From Hellea sp. (GTDB lineage Bacteria > Pseudomonadota > Alphaproteobacteria > Caulobacterales > Maricaulaceae): a stretch of 42,508 nucleotides of DNA. Shown in pieces: positions 34,221-42,508 of this stretch. Under the pieces are notes generated by a model. The model was not told the origin of the DNA and made no database searches. It saw nothing but the letters and a program-made list of their open reading frames with translations. The stretch is from contig JAHDCL010000017.1 in NCBI GenBank assembly GCA_020629875.1, positions 1 to 42,508 of the forward strand, read 5' to 3'. Each line of letters begins with the position of its first letter. The first letter of the stretch is position 1. Position numbers and translations under genes: made by a program.

Positions 34221-34952
34221 ATGGCTATAATCACCAAACCTGTAGAATATATGGACGGAAAACAGAAGTGCATCGGATATATGGCTTGGGACGAAACCTA
34301 TGCTGACCCAAAGCCTTGTGTCATCGTCAGCCATGCTTGGAGTGGCCTTGACGGCTTCGCCCAAGACAAAGCGATTGAAATGGCGGCGAATGGTTATGTT
34401 GGCTTTTGTTTGGACAATTATGGCGACGGGGCACTGCCGGAAACTGTCGAGGACAAGCAGGGTATGATGACGCCTCTGAAAGAGGATCGTGCGAAACTAC
34501 TAAAGCGCCTCAAAGCGGGTATTAAGGCTGCTAAAGACCTTCCAGAAGTTGATGAAAGCCACATTGCCATGATGGGATTCTGTTTTGGCGGACTTTGCAC
34601 ATTAGACGCCGCGCGTGCCGGGTTGGACTTGAAGGCCGCAATAAGTTTTCATGGATTGCTTGATGCGCCCGACCTCCCGAAAAAGAAAATCAATGCCAAG
34701 GTTCTCGTGGCTCATGGATGGGATGACCCCATGGCTCCCCCTGCCCATGTCACAGCGCTTGCTGAAGAGTTAACCGAAGCAAAATGTGATTGGCAAATTC
34801 ACGGGTATGGCCAAACAACGCATGCTTTTATGGTACCAGGCGCCGATAGTGGCGACGGAACGCTTAAGCACAACCCTGATAGCGCTCGCCGCGCTTGGAC
34901 TGCTACGCTCGAGTTGTTGCATGAGGTGTTCGGGCAGCACGGAGTTGGATAA
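34221..34952 (+). CDS. dienelactone hydrolase family protein
   Basis: Alpha/beta hydrolase of the dienelactone hydrolase family, 243 residues. The nucleophile is Cys in MGFCFGGLC, as in true dienelactone hydrolases; the acid is in HGWDDPMAP and the His in QTTHAF. The physiological substrate is unknown; there are no aromatic-degradation genes nearby. ATG 34221 with GAGGGA upstream is chosen; the frame continues upstream through sequence with no family similarity. Probably a single-gene unit. Confidence 0.9.
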   Translation: MAIITKPVEYMDGKQKCIGYMAWDETYADPKPCVIVSHAWSGLDGFAQDKAIEMAANGYVGFCLDNYGDGALPETVEDKQGMMTPLKEDRAKLLKRLKAGIKAAKDLPEVDESHIAMMGFCFGGLCTLDAARAGLDLKAAISFHGLLDAPDLPKKKINAKVLVAHGWDDPMAPPAHVTALAEELTEAKCDWQIHGYGQTTHAFMVPGADSGDGTLKHNPDSARRAWTATLELLHEVFGQHGVG

Positions 34953-35033
34953 ATTAGCCACTCCGAATACAAATACGTAAATGGCGGTATATCCTCGTTT
35001 GCCCCACTGCTTCTTGCCTGCTAAGGCGCGGCC

Positions 35034-36188
35034 ATGAATGTTATTACGACTCAGGCTGCGCTTGACGCCTTTTGCGACGCAGCGTCCACAAAATCCTTCA
35101 TCTGTGTCGACACGGAGTTTATGCGCGAGAGCACATTTTATTCGATTTTATGTCTGATACAGGCAGCCACAGAGGATGATGAAGTGATCATTGACCCTCT
35201 AGCGGAGGGTTTAGACCTGGCGCCATTTCAAGCCCTTTTGCTGAACACGAAGATCACAAAAGTCTTGCACGCTGCCCGACAAGACATGGAAATTTTTTAT
35301 CAAATGTGTGGCACTGTCCCGCAGAATATTTTTGACACTCAAATTGCTGCGATGGCTCTGGGGTTCGGCGACTCAGCGGGATACGGAGCCTTGGTGAAAG
35401 GAAGACTAAATATAAATTTGGATAAAGGCGCGCGTTTCACTGATTGGTCTCGGCGCCCGCTTTCAGAAAAGCAGTTAAGTTATGCTCTCGCCGATGTGAC
35501 CCATCTACGCGACCTCTATCCCGATATGGTCACAGAACTAAACACAAAGGGTCGCATGAGCTGGGTTCTGGAAGAGATGGCCCCGCAATTAGAAGAAAAG
35601 CTCTACACCTTTGAACCAGAGAATGCGTGGGAGAGACTAAAGGTGCGGAATCCAAAAAAACACTACCTTGCCGCCCTAAAAGCTGCCGCTGCATGGCGGG
35701 AACGGCAAGCGATAGAGAAAAACATCCCTCGCCGGCGAGTGCTAAAAGACGATGCCATGTACGACTTGGCGCAGCAAAAACCAAAAGATATCGCAGCCTT
35801 AGGACGTCTTCGCGGCATCCCACGTGGTTTCGAAAAGTCTCGATCTGCGAAAGCTCTAGTAGAGTCTTTAAATGCAGCGATTGCTAATGCAGATGATTAC
35901 GCACCAAAACTCCCAAAGGTGCAACATATGCCACCAAATCTTGGACCTACAATCGAGATGCTCAAGACGCTCTTGCGCCTGCGAACTGAATATGTGGACA
36001 TCGCTCCCCGCATGGTAGCGAATAACGCAGATATTGAAAAACTCGCAGCTTTTGGAGTGAAGGCTGATATTCCCGCCCTGCAAGGCTGGAGAAAAGATAT
36101 TTTCGGCAATGATGCCCTAAAAATGTTGGCGGGGAAAATAGCATTGCGCCTCGAGGGACGAGAAGTGGTTGCGGAAGATGTTTCGTGA
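35034..36188 (+). CDS. rnd: ribonuclease D
   Basis: 3'-5' exoribonuclease maturing tRNAs and other stable RNAs, 384 residues. The DEDDy exonuclease motifs are FICVDTEFMRE (Asp, Glu), VLHAARQDMEIFY (Asp), and YALADVTHLRDLY (Tyr, Asp). Two HRDC-type helical regions follow (LKAAAAWRERQAIEKNIPRRRVL, and MLKTLLRLRTEY). The start codon has AAGG upstream. Its TGA overlaps the GTG start of the next gene. Confidence 0.95.
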   Translation: MNVITTQAALDAFCDAASTKSFICVDTEFMRESTFYSILCLIQAATEDDEVIIDPLAEGLDLAPFQALLLNTKITKVLHAARQDMEIFYQMCGTVPQNIFDTQIAAMALGFGDSAGYGALVKGRLNINLDKGARFTDWSRRPLSEKQLSYALADVTHLRDLYPDMVTELNTKGRMSWVLEEMAPQLEEKLYTFEPENAWERLKVRNPKKHYLAALKAAAAWRERQAIEKNIPRRRVLKDDAMYDLAQQKPKDIAALGRLRGIPRGFEKSRSAKALVESLNAAIANADDYAPKLPKVQHMPPNLGPTIEMLKTLLRLRTEYVDIAPRMVANNADIEKLAAFGVKADIPALQGWRKDIFGNDALKMLAGKIALRLEGREVVAEDVS

Positions 36189-36838
36189 ACAAAAGGCCTT
36201 TTGATTACAACCCAGCAGATAACCCTCTCTCTTACCTATATATCGACGATGATCTCATAATCGTTGAAAAGCCCTCTGGTCTTTTAAGTGTTCCGGGAAA
36301 GAGTGAACCAGATTGTCTAGAGTCTAGAATTCGTCAAGATTATCCAGAAAGCTTAACGATACATCGTCTCGATATGGCGACATCAGGGGTTATGGTCTTT
36401 GCGAGAAACCCTAATGCTCAGCGTCATATCGGCCAGCAATTCGAAAAGCGCGTCACAGAAAAAACGTATATCTCACGGGTGTGGGGGAAAGTTGAGAGCG
36501 ATACAGGAGATATCGAACTACCGCTTATCACTGATTGGCCAAATCGTCCAAAACAGATGATTTGTCATGAGCGCGGGAAACCCTCCTTCACTTCTTGGGA
36601 AGTTCTTGAACGTGAACTTAACGCGACGCGACTAGCGCTGTATCCCAAGACGGGTCGTTCACACCAGCTCCGCGTACATATGCTCGCTATTGGTCACCCC
36701 ATTCTCGGCGACCGGCTTTATGCGCCCGATAGCAGTTATGAAGCTGCTAATCGTTTGCAGCTACATGCCCACCAGTTAAAACTTAGAAAACCCACTGGAG
36801 GAGCATGGGTAACCTTCACTTCACCCTGTCCATTCTAA
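36185..36838 (+). CDS. RluA-family pseudouridine synthase
   Basis: 217-residue RNA pseudouridine synthase of the RluA family, similar in size to the single-domain enzymes acting on 23S rRNA U746 and tRNA U32. The catalytic-Asp motif is IHRLDMATSGVMVFA, and the PKTGRSHQLRVHMLAIGHPILGDRLY block is canonical. There is no S4 domain. The start is GTG 36185, overlapping the rnd stop (GTGA). It converges with the photolyase gene and the two stop codons overlap. Confidence 0.93.
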   Translation: MNKRPFDYNPADNPLSYLYIDDDLIIVEKPSGLLSVPGKSEPDCLESRIRQDYPESLTIHRLDMATSGVMVFARNPNAQRHIGQQFEKRVTEKTYISRVWGKVESDTGDIELPLITDWPNRPKQMICHERGKPSFTSWEVLERELNATRLALYPKTGRSHQLRVHMLAIGHPILGDRLYAPDSSYEAANRLQLHAHQLKLRKPTGGAWVTFTSPCPF

Positions 36839-38382
36839 AAATACTTTTTCTCAGCCGACTCAAGTCTCGACAAAAAATCTTCTGCCTGTGCGAGCAGAAG
36901 CTTGAGGTAAGCCTCATCCATTTTTCTTAAATTTCGATACGCGAGGGACATGCGATTATTAGCTGAGAGCTTATTTTCGTTACGGGAAATAAAGTGCCAG
37001 TAGAGACTGTTAAATGGACATGCGCTATCCCCAAGCTTTTCTTTGACATCAAATTTACAAGATTTGCAGTAGTTGCTCATGCGATTGATATAAGCTCCGC
37101 TACTCGCATAAGGCTTAGAGCTTAAAAGCCCCCCATCCGCGTACTGACTCATACCCAACGTATTGGGCAGCTCAACCCATTCAAAAGCATCTACATACAC
37201 CGCCAAGTACCATTCATGTATTTGTTTTGGATCCACGCCAATGAGCAGTGCGAAGTTTCCTGTAATCATCAAGCGCTGAATATGATGAGCATAGGCGTAT
37301 TTCACGGTCTGCCCTATCGCTTCGGACATACAGTGCATGTCAGTTTCACCGGTCCAATAAAAGTCAGGTAGGGCTCGAGATGCACCCAGGGCATTCTCTT
37401 CAGTATAACCAGGCATTTTCAGCCAATAAATCCCGCGGATATATTCGCGCCAGCCTATGATTTGCCGAATGTAGCCCTCGGCAGCATTCAGAGGCACCTT
37501 ACCTTTTCTATAGGCCTCTTCCACAGCCTCACAAACCTCTAAAGGCGCAACTAGGCCGACATTTAGATACATAGAAAGCAAGGAGTGATATAAGAAGGGT
37601 TCGCCCGAGAGCATAGCATCCTGATAGTCACCAAAAAACGGAAGGGCATTTTTCACAAAATGGCCTAATGCTTCTTTCGCCTGCGCTCTGGTGACTGCAA
37701 AATTGAAACCATCAGCACTCCCAAAACGATCTGGATAATGCTCCATCACCATCTTCAACACCTCTTGAGTAATTGAATCCGGTTCAAAGCTGAGCGGCGT
37801 AGGCATAAATAAATCACCCTTAGCTGTTTTACGGTTCTCGCTATCAAAGTTCCACTTCCCGCCCACCGGGGCATCGCCGTCCATTAGCAGACCTGTTTTT
37901 TTTCGCATTTCGCGATAGAAGAATTCCATGCGGTATTGCTTTCGACCTTCGGCCCACGCATTGAATTCCCCATGCGTCGCGAGAAAACGATAATCGGGTG
38001 TTATCGTTATCGGTAAGCTGAGGTGCTTTTCCCACCCCATAATCATATCCATAACGCGGTGCTCAGACGGCTCGCACACTCTAATCTGAGAAATATCGTG
38101 CCTGTCGACAGCACGCTCGATTTCAGAAGCAAAACTTCCCGTGTTCTCTGGGTTGTTTAACCTGACATAATCAACGGCCCACCCACTTTCTTCGAGTTCT
38201 TTTGCGAAATGGCGCATTGCTGAGAAAAGAAAAATGAGTTTTTTGCGGTGATGCGGCACAGTCTTTGTTTCGGCCTCAACTTCCATCATTAAAATTATAC
38301 TGTTTTCCGGATTACTAATCACCAGAGAGGATAACTCGTGGGAAAGTTGGTCGGCAAAAAGGGGAATAAGAGTCTTGGTCAT
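36835..38382 (-). CDS. iron-sulfur bacterial cryptochrome/photolyase
   Basis: Photolyase of the FeS-BCP group (like Agrobacterium PhrB), 515 residues. Characterised members are light-driven (6-4) photolyases with FAD, a lumazine antenna and a 4Fe-4S cluster. N-terminal antenna-binding domain: TLIPLFADQLSHEL. FAD/DNA part: YIRQIIGWREYIRGIYWLKM, MHCMSEAIGQTVKYAYAHHIQRLM, and FEWVELPNTLGMSQYADGGL. Cluster Cys: NYCKSCKFDVKEKLGDSACPF plus one more upstream in similar proteins. ATG 38382 sits at the end of the left arm of a perfect inverted repeat; a start at 38397 lies in the repeat spacer. There is no ribosome-binding site, so a leaderless message is likely. It is divergent from the DUF2256 gene. 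Confidence 0.93.
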   Translation of the reverse strand: MTKTLIPLFADQLSHELSSLVISNPENSIILMMEVEAETKTVPHHRKKLIFLFSAMRHFAKELEESGWAVDYVRLNNPENTGSFASEIERAVDRHDISQIRVCEPSEHRVMDMIMGWEKHLSLPITITPDYRFLATHGEFNAWAEGRKQYRMEFFYREMRKKTGLLMDGDAPVGGKWNFDSENRKTAKGDLFMPTPLSFEPDSITQEVLKMVMEHYPDRFGSADGFNFAVTRAQAKEALGHFVKNALPFFGDYQDAMLSGEPFLYHSLLSMYLNVGLVAPLEVCEAVEEAYRKGKVPLNAAEGYIRQIIGWREYIRGIYWLKMPGYTEENALGASRALPDFYWTGETDMHCMSEAIGQTVKYAYAHHIQRLMITGNFALLIGVDPKQIHEWYLAVYVDAFEWVELPNTLGMSQYADGGLLSSKPYASSGAYINRMSNYCKSCKFDVKEKLGDSACPFNSLYWHFISRNENKLSANNRMSLAYRNLRKMDEAYLKLLLAQAEDFLSRLESAEKKYF

Positions 38383-38429
38383 AAATATTATACGCACAAG
38401 GCGGGTCGTTAATGCGTATAATATTTATG
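38380..38429. promoter_or_regulatory. symmetric divergent promoter: 17-bp perfect inverted repeat
   Basis: The left arm 38380-38396 and right arm 38413-38429 (TGCGTATAATATTTATG on each outgoing strand) are perfect reverse complements around a 16-base spacer. Each arm contains TATAAT (38392-38387 minus; 38417-38422 plus) and ends in the ATG of the gene it faces. TATAAT ends 4 bases before ATG, which fits leaderless transcripts. No good -35 is seen, so an activator or alternative sigma factor may be needed. Confidence 0.85.
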
Positions 38430-38564
38430 CCTCATAAAAAGACAAATCTTCCGCACAAACCCTGCCTTACTTGCGGGCGCTCATTTTCATGGCGAAAGAA
38501 GTGGGACCGCGTTTGGGACGAGGTTCGCTATTGCTCCAAAAAATGCAGAAAGATGAAGCCATGA
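38427..38564 (+). CDS. DUF2256 zinc-ribbon mini-protein
   Basis: A 45-residue gene, easily missed because of its length. It begins [16 protein letters not shown] and continues with [18 protein letters not shown], the DUF2256 pattern. Two Cys pairs (C13-x2-C16 and C36-x3-C40) should bind one zinc. The function is unknown; family members often lie next to photolyase/cryptochrome genes, as here. The ATG is the end of the right arm of the inverted repeat. The stop TGA (38562-38564) overlaps the SDR start ATG 38561, so the two are co-translated. Confidence 0.9.
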   Translation: MPHKKTNLPHKPCLTCGRSFSWRKKWDRVWDEVRYCSKKCRKMKP

Positions 38565-39307
38565 CTGAGATACTTCCTTCGATGGGACAAAACCTGAGAG
38601 TAATCGTTGTCGGGGCGTCGGGCGGGATTGGAAGGTCTTTTGTTAAAACCTTGGCTAACTCAAACCAAGTGTCGCAGATTTACGCGTTGTCGAGGGAGGC
38701 AGAAAGCTATGACTCCGCAAAAGTTACAAGCCATTATTTTGACTTAACCAGCGAGCCAAGCATACAGGCCGCAGCAACCAAGCTAAGCGCCACCGGTGGT
38801 TTCGACCTCTGCATTCTAGCGACGGGCCTTTTACAGGGACAAGGCATCACTCCAGAAAAGAATCTGCGCGCCTTATCTTTTGAAGCCTTGCAACAAAGCT
38901 TCATGATCAACACATTCGGACCCGCCATAACCGCAAAGTACTTCTTGCCCTTACTTCGCCGCGACCGCAAAGTCGTTTTAGCAGCCTTGTCCGCTCGTGT
39001 GGGCTCCATATCAGACAATCGCATCGGAGGCTGGTACGCTTATCGCGCTTCAAAGGCGGCGCTTAACATGTTGATTAAAACGCTATCAATTGAAGTCGCC
39101 CGTAGGTTTAAAAATACGCTCATTGTTGGGCTTCATCCAGGGACGGTCGACACAGACTTATCAAAACCATTTCAGCGAAATGTACCAGATGGTAAATTAT
39201 TCTCACCAGAATACAGCGTTTCAAAATTGCTCGGCGTAATAGATGTTCTAAAACCGGAAGATAGCGGCTCACTCTTCGCTTGGGATGGAAAACAAATCCC
39301 GTTCTGA
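38561..39307 (+). CDS. SDR-family oxidoreductase
   Basis: Short-chain dehydrogenase/reductase, 248 residues, classical type close to C-factor/CsgA-like proteins. The nucleotide motif is [12 protein letters not shown], and the active-site pair [12 protein letters not shown] has Tyr and Lys; Ser is in LSARVGSIS. The substrate is unknown. ATG 38561 overlaps the DUF2256 stop; the in-frame start at 38471 would lie inside DUF2256 and is rejected. Its last 39 bases overlap the 3' end of hdaA on the other strand. Photolyase-DUF2256-SDR clusters recur in marine proteobacteria (from memory), suggesting a light-linked role. Confidence 0.9.
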   Translation: MTEILPSMGQNLRVIVVGASGGIGRSFVKTLANSNQVSQIYALSREAESYDSAKVTSHYFDLTSEPSIQAAATKLSATGGFDLCILATGLLQGQGITPEKNLRALSFEALQQSFMINTFGPAITAKYFLPLLRRDRKVVLAALSARVGSISDNRIGGWYAYRASKAALNMLIKTLSIEVARRFKNTLIVGLHPGTVDTDLSKPFQRNVPDGKLFSPEYSVSKLLGVIDVLKPEDSGSLFAWDGKQIPF

Positions 39308-39907
39308 TTGAGATTTAAGAAATCTTGCCGCAAAGCTTTTCGTTAAATCTGCTTTCTGTCGCTGAGCGGCGCTTTCCAACTCGGAGGCGATAAAACGTTG
39401 CGCCGACACACTACGCTCGTGATACTTCAACAAATAGGCTATTAAATCTTGTGAAACGTCCCGGCCTTTCTCTTGAAATAGCTTGCGGACAATAGGTTCC
39501 AGTATCTCATCATCATGCTCCTCTAAAAGTGCTCGAGGTGTGTTTGAAAGGCGCGAATTTAAGTCAGGCATTTTCACCCCCCACTCTTCTGGGGCAGCTC
39601 TATCTGCGATTAGGAGACCCTCAATCTCCCCATTCAGAGCTTGGTTCATTATCTTAAAGAGTTGCCCCTCTTCTATCTTGCGAGCATCGTCAATAAATAC
39701 CCCACGGGTTTTTTGAGCCCAAGCATCCCCCAAGTGGCTTTTTCCGGAACCCTTTGGCCCAATAAGAAGGAGAATTGGAGAAGGCCACTCAGGCCAAGCT
39801 CGAACAGCCTTAACGGCCGCAGCGTTGCTTTGGCTGATAAAAAAGTTCTCAAAGCTATGCACAAGCTTCGGAGTAAGATCTAAAGGTATTTGAGGAGGCG
39901 TCTTCAC
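39269..39907 (-). CDS. hdaA: HdaA, DnaA regulatory inactivator homologue
   Basis: DnaA-like AAA+ protein of 212 residues without the DNA-binding domain, fitting Hda/HdaA. In E. coli and Caulobacter it acts with the sliding clamp to turn DnaA-ATP into DnaA-ADP after initiation. An N-terminal clamp-binding motif QIPLDL (6-11) matches the Hda pattern, and the P-loop is LLIGPKGSGKSHLGDAW. The Walker B region reads GLLIADRAAPEEW, degenerate as in other alphaproteobacterial HdaA. The C-terminal part has RDVSQDLIAYLLKYHERSV. It follows the DUF2066 gene with a 6-base gap and converges with the SDR. Confidence 0.9.
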   Translation of the reverse strand: MKTPPQIPLDLTPKLVHSFENFFISQSNAAAVKAVRAWPEWPSPILLLIGPKGSGKSHLGDAWAQKTRGVFIDDARKIEEGQLFKIMNQALNGEIEGLLIADRAAPEEWGVKMPDLNSRLSNTPRALLEEHDDEILEPIVRKLFQEKGRDVSQDLIAYLLKYHERSVSAQRFIASELESAAQRQKADLTKSFAARFLKSQSERDLFSIPSEE

Positions 39908-39913
39908 CGGTCC

Positions 39914-40912
39914 CTAGAAATGTCCTGTGCGAGCGAGAACAACACCTAGCGCAGCATCTTCGCGAACATCCACTCCTTTAAAGGCAAGCTCATTTCTAAG
40001 ACGGCCCATGTCCCCGCCATATTTAATCGTCATTAGCGCGCCGTCCTTTGACAGCGCATCAAGACGCGCATCTTGGATTTGAGCCGATCCATTAATTGCT
40101 TCCTTGAGCTGTAGCCACTCACTATGTGAGCGGTACAAAATCGAAACTGGAATTTCAACAGCACTTGCAGCAACGCTTACGGACGCTTGTTTCCAGTCGT
40201 TCTCGAGCTTTGAAATAACGGATGCTGGCCCTCCGTTGATGGTGAACTCAGACCGCTGCTCGCTGTCTAGCGCAACATCTGTTGCTTTTACGAATCCGCC
40301 CAAGTCATCTGCAACAAGAATTTGTTGAACACCAAAGATCGAGCCGATTTGCTTAAGAGCGTTCAAATCCAAGGCAGTTCTTGGGATGCTTAGAGCTTGT
40401 TCCTCTGACATGGCACGAATGGGTGTTAGAGCATGCTGTGCACCGCTATTTTCCCAAGCTTTAAACCAAGGGCTTTGCGTATCTATTGACCCGTTACTCA
40501 GCGGCAGCACCAAACGATCTCTTGATTGAGAGGAAATCATTGTCAGTCCCGCTTGCCCCAAATAGGCCTGCATCGCACTGGGGTTAAAGGCTACTGTAAT
40601 ATCGCCCAAATAGCGCGTAGCTGAACGCTTTTCATTGTCGATTTCCATAGCGCGGATCATTTTCGCAGCATTATCTTCCGAAACGGGAGCCGCACCTTTG
40701 GACAGGCGTTCACTTTCAACAGTGAGACGCTCTAGCAATATGTTTGCTGCCCGGGCCTGGCCATCTCGGATAGCTAATGTCTGTGCTTCGATAGGAGTAC
40801 TTCCAGTCGCATCGACGGCGATACCAGAGACCGTGAAAGGGTCTGCAGCTCGAGCGGTTCCAGCAACGAATATGAGGATAAAGCTCAAGAGAGTCGTAAA
40901 AGTCTGTTTCAT
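39914..40912 (-). CDS. DUF2066 exported protein
   Basis: 332 residues with a signal peptide (FTTLLSFILIFVAGTARA), so periplasmic or envelope-associated. The body matches DUF2066 (FTVSGIAVDATGSTPIEAQ, RDGQARAANILLERL, and FNPSAMQAYLGQAGL); function unknown. ATG 40912 is used because the upstream 29 codons precede the signal peptide and look non-coding. Pairing with hdaA, divergent from purMN, is a conserved alphaproteobacterial neighbourhood. Confidence 0.86.
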   Translation of the reverse strand: MKQTFTTLLSFILIFVAGTARAADPFTVSGIAVDATGSTPIEAQTLAIRDGQARAANILLERLTVESERLSKGAAPVSEDNAAKMIRAMEIDNEKRSATRYLGDITVAFNPSAMQAYLGQAGLTMISSQSRDRLVLPLSNGSIDTQSPWFKAWENSGAQHALTPIRAMSEEQALSIPRTALDLNALKQIGSIFGVQQILVADDLGGFVKATDVALDSEQRSEFTINGGPASVISKLENDWKQASVSVAASAVEIPVSILYRSHSEWLQLKEAINGSAQIQDARLDALSKDGALMTIKYGGDMGRLRNELAFKGVDVREDAALGVVLARTGHF

Positions 40913-41045
40913 AACCCGCGATAACCCGCTTTCACCACTTTGCAAAGTCCTATAAGCGTTTGAATAGCAGCACGACCCCGGTTTTGCACTTGAAAACACA
41001 GCTAAATTGCGGTTCTTAGCGCGAAAGATGAAGAAAGATTCTGAT

Positions 41046-42065
41046 ATGTCCGAAAAAGGCCTAACTTACGCCGATGCTGGTGTTGACATTGATAAGGGCG
41101 ACCGCTTGGTGGATCGTATTAAGCCACTTGTTAAAGCCACCCGGCGCGCGGGGGCTGATGGCTCAATTGGTGGTTTTGGTGGCGCCTTTGATCTTAAGGC
41201 AGCAGGGTTCAAAGATCCCGTATTGATATCGGGAACGGACGGTGTGGGAACTAAACTCCGTATTGCTATTGATACTGGCATTTTAAATACCGTCGGCATC
41301 GACCTTGTCGCTATGTGCGTCAATGACGTGCTCGCAAATGGCGCTGAACCGCTATTCTTCTTGGATTACTTTGCGACCGGGCACCTGGACACCGATAGTG
41401 CAACAGCGGTCATTTCAGGAATTGCGGAGGGCTGCAAACAATCAGGTGCCGCGTTGATTGGCGGTGAAACCGCGGAAATGCCAGGAATGTATGAGGGGAA
41501 CGATTTCGATTTAGCGGGGTTTGTTGTGGGTGCCGCCGAACGTGATCAAATGTTGCCCCGCCACAATGAGATGGCAGCAGGTGACGTTTTGATTGGCATT
41601 TCTTCAAGTGGGCCACATTCAAATGGTTACTCTCTAATTCGTAAAATTGTCGAACTCTCAGGATTATCATGGGAAGATGCATCCCCCTTCTCTGAAGGTC
41701 AGACCTTGGGACAAGCCCTCATCACGCCCACCAAGCTTTATGTAAAGTCTGTATTACCGCTCATTAAAGACGGTTTGGTGACAGGCCTCGCGCATATCAC
41801 GGGTGGCGGACTAACCGAAAACACCCCTCGCATGTTACCTAAGACATTGGTGCAGGACATCGATATGTCCTCATTTCCTCGGCCAGCCGTATTTAAGTGG
41901 CTACAAGAAACTGGCAATGTGGAAGAAGCGGAGATGCAGCGCGCGTTTAATTGCGGCATCGGCATGGTGCTAGCGGTAAAGCCCGAGAACATGACTCCTG
42001 TTTTGGAGCGACTAGAGACTGCAGGCGAACCCTCTTGGGTGATTGGGCAGCTTAAAGATGCCTAA
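41046..42065 (+). CDS. purM: phosphoribosylformylglycinamidine cyclo-ligase
   Basis: AIR synthetase of purine biosynthesis, ATP-dependent ring closure of FGAM to AIR; 339 residues. Hallmarks: [64 protein letters not shown] and [16 protein letters not shown] 41046 gives the usual N terminus; ATG 41028 is an alternative. It overlaps purN by 8 bases. Confidence 0.96.
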   Translation: MSEKGLTYADAGVDIDKGDRLVDRIKPLVKATRRAGADGSIGGFGGAFDLKAAGFKDPVLISGTDGVGTKLRIAIDTGILNTVGIDLVAMCVNDVLANGAEPLFFLDYFATGHLDTDSATAVISGIAEGCKQSGAALIGGETAEMPGMYEGNDFDLAGFVVGAAERDQMLPRHNEMAAGDVLIGISSSGPHSNGYSLIRKIVELSGLSWEDASPFSEGQTLGQALITPTKLYVKSVLPLIKDGLVTGLAHITGGGLTENTPRMLPKTLVQDIDMSSFPRPAVFKWLQETGNVEEAEMQRAFNCGIGMVLAVKPENMTPVLERLETAGEPSWVIGQLKDA

Positions 42066-42508
42066 AATCCGCACAGCGGTACTCATCTCAGGGCGTGGCT
42101 CTAACATGGTCGCGCTCACGAAAGCTGCGCAGGCAGGCGACTACCCTGCTGAGATAGCTTTGGTCATTTCCAACATACCGATGGCGGCCGGCTTAGAGAA
42201 GGCAGAACAGCTTGGCGTCACCGCCATGACTATTGACCATAAAAAGTTTAGCTCACGACGAAAATTCGAAGTTGCTCTCGACGCAGTATTACAAGAGGCG
42301 AAGATTGAACTCGTATGTTGTGCAGGCTTCATGCGTGTATTAACTCCGTGGTTCGTTAGCCGATGGGAAAACAGATTGCTCAATATACACCCCTCACTTT
42401 TACCCAAATTTAAAGGCTTGAATACGCATCAGCGCGCTATCGATGCAGGCGAGACAAAGCATGGATGCACAGTTCACTATGTCACGGCGGAACTGGATGG
42501 CGGGGCAA
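42058..42508 (+). CDS. purN: phosphoribosylglycinamide formyltransferase (3' end outside window)
   Basis: GAR transformylase, transferring a formyl group from 10-formyl-THF to GAR. The visible 150 codons start [16 protein letters not shown] (phosphate-binding loop) and include [13 protein letters not shown], the catalytic NIHPSLLP (here [14 protein letters not shown]), and [15 protein letters not shown], the start of the Asp-containing loop. It overlaps purM by 8 bases, the usual purMN operon. It runs off the window end, so the gene is partial here, not broken. Confidence 0.95.
   Translation, partial: MPKIRTAVLISGRGSNMVALTKAAQAGDYPAEIALVISNIPMAAGLEKAEQLGVTAMTIDHKKFSSRRKFEVALDAVLQEAKIELVCCAGFMRVLTPWFVSRWENRLLNIHPSLLPKFKGLNTHQRAIDAGETKHGCTVHYVTAELDGGA

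Overview
The window is a gene-dense piece of an alphaproteobacterial chromosome. Several things point to this group: the order rpoZ-rsh-pyrE-pdxJ-acpS-lepB-rnc-era-recO, a single bifunctional RelA/SpoT protein, an imuA-imuB-dnaE2 mutagenesis cassette, an HdaA/DUF2066 pair divergent from purMN, and SOS boxes of the GTTC-N7-GTTC type. Astaxanthin-type carotenoid genes (crtW, crtZ) and a photolyase cluster suggest a sunlit, probably marine, member of the Caulobacterales/Hyphomonadales side of the class. That placement is inference. No phage, insertion sequence or CRISPR array was seen. The longest stretch without a gene is about 290 bases (5642-5930).

Region by region. (1) 13-5641, minus strand: rlpA, an intrinsic terminator, then dacA-tmk-holB-TatD hydrolase-MBL hydrolase as a tight operon. 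(2) 5931-6020: tRNA-Ser(UGA). (3) 6084-14980: a two-armed DNA-damage island. imuA-imuB-dnaE2 run leftward. A UmuC-like Y-family polymerase runs rightward, translationally coupled to a protein that joins a FAN1-like VRR-NUC nuclease to a DnaQ-like 3'-5' exonuclease. Each arm has its own perfect GTTC-N7-GTTC LexA box at its start. (4) 15027-19749, plus: crtE, a two-gene ABC-2 transporter, crtW, crtZ and aat, most joined by ATGA/TAATG overlaps. (5) 19762-22396, plus: two amidohydrolase paralogues, the second stripped of all metal ligands. (6) 22393-29993, minus: recO-era-rnc-lepB-acpS-pdxJ-pyrE-rsh, then rpoZ with its own terminator. (7) 30113-34065, minus: RatA/COQ10-like protein, lipA, pyk and a glycine-zipper/LysM lipoprotein. 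(8) 34221-36838, plus: dienelactone hydrolase, rnd and an RluA-type pseudouridine synthase. (9) 36835-39307: an iron-sulfur photolyase, divergent from a 45-residue DUF2256 zinc-ribbon gene and an SDR, with a perfect 17-bp inverted repeat that carries both start codons. (10) 39269-42508: hdaA and a DUF2066 gene (minus), divergent from purM and a purN cut by the window end.

Functionally the window combines housekeeping genes (replication, translation, stringent response, nucleotide and cofactor synthesis, envelope) with a light and DNA-damage theme: translesion polymerases, a repair nuclease, a photolyase cluster and protective carotenoids. The most novel-looking items are the SOS-boxed UmuC-like polymerase plus FAN1-DnaQ fusion, the symmetric photolyase/DUF2256 promoter palindrome, the ABC exporter inside the carotenoid operon, and the active/inactive amidohydrolase pair.
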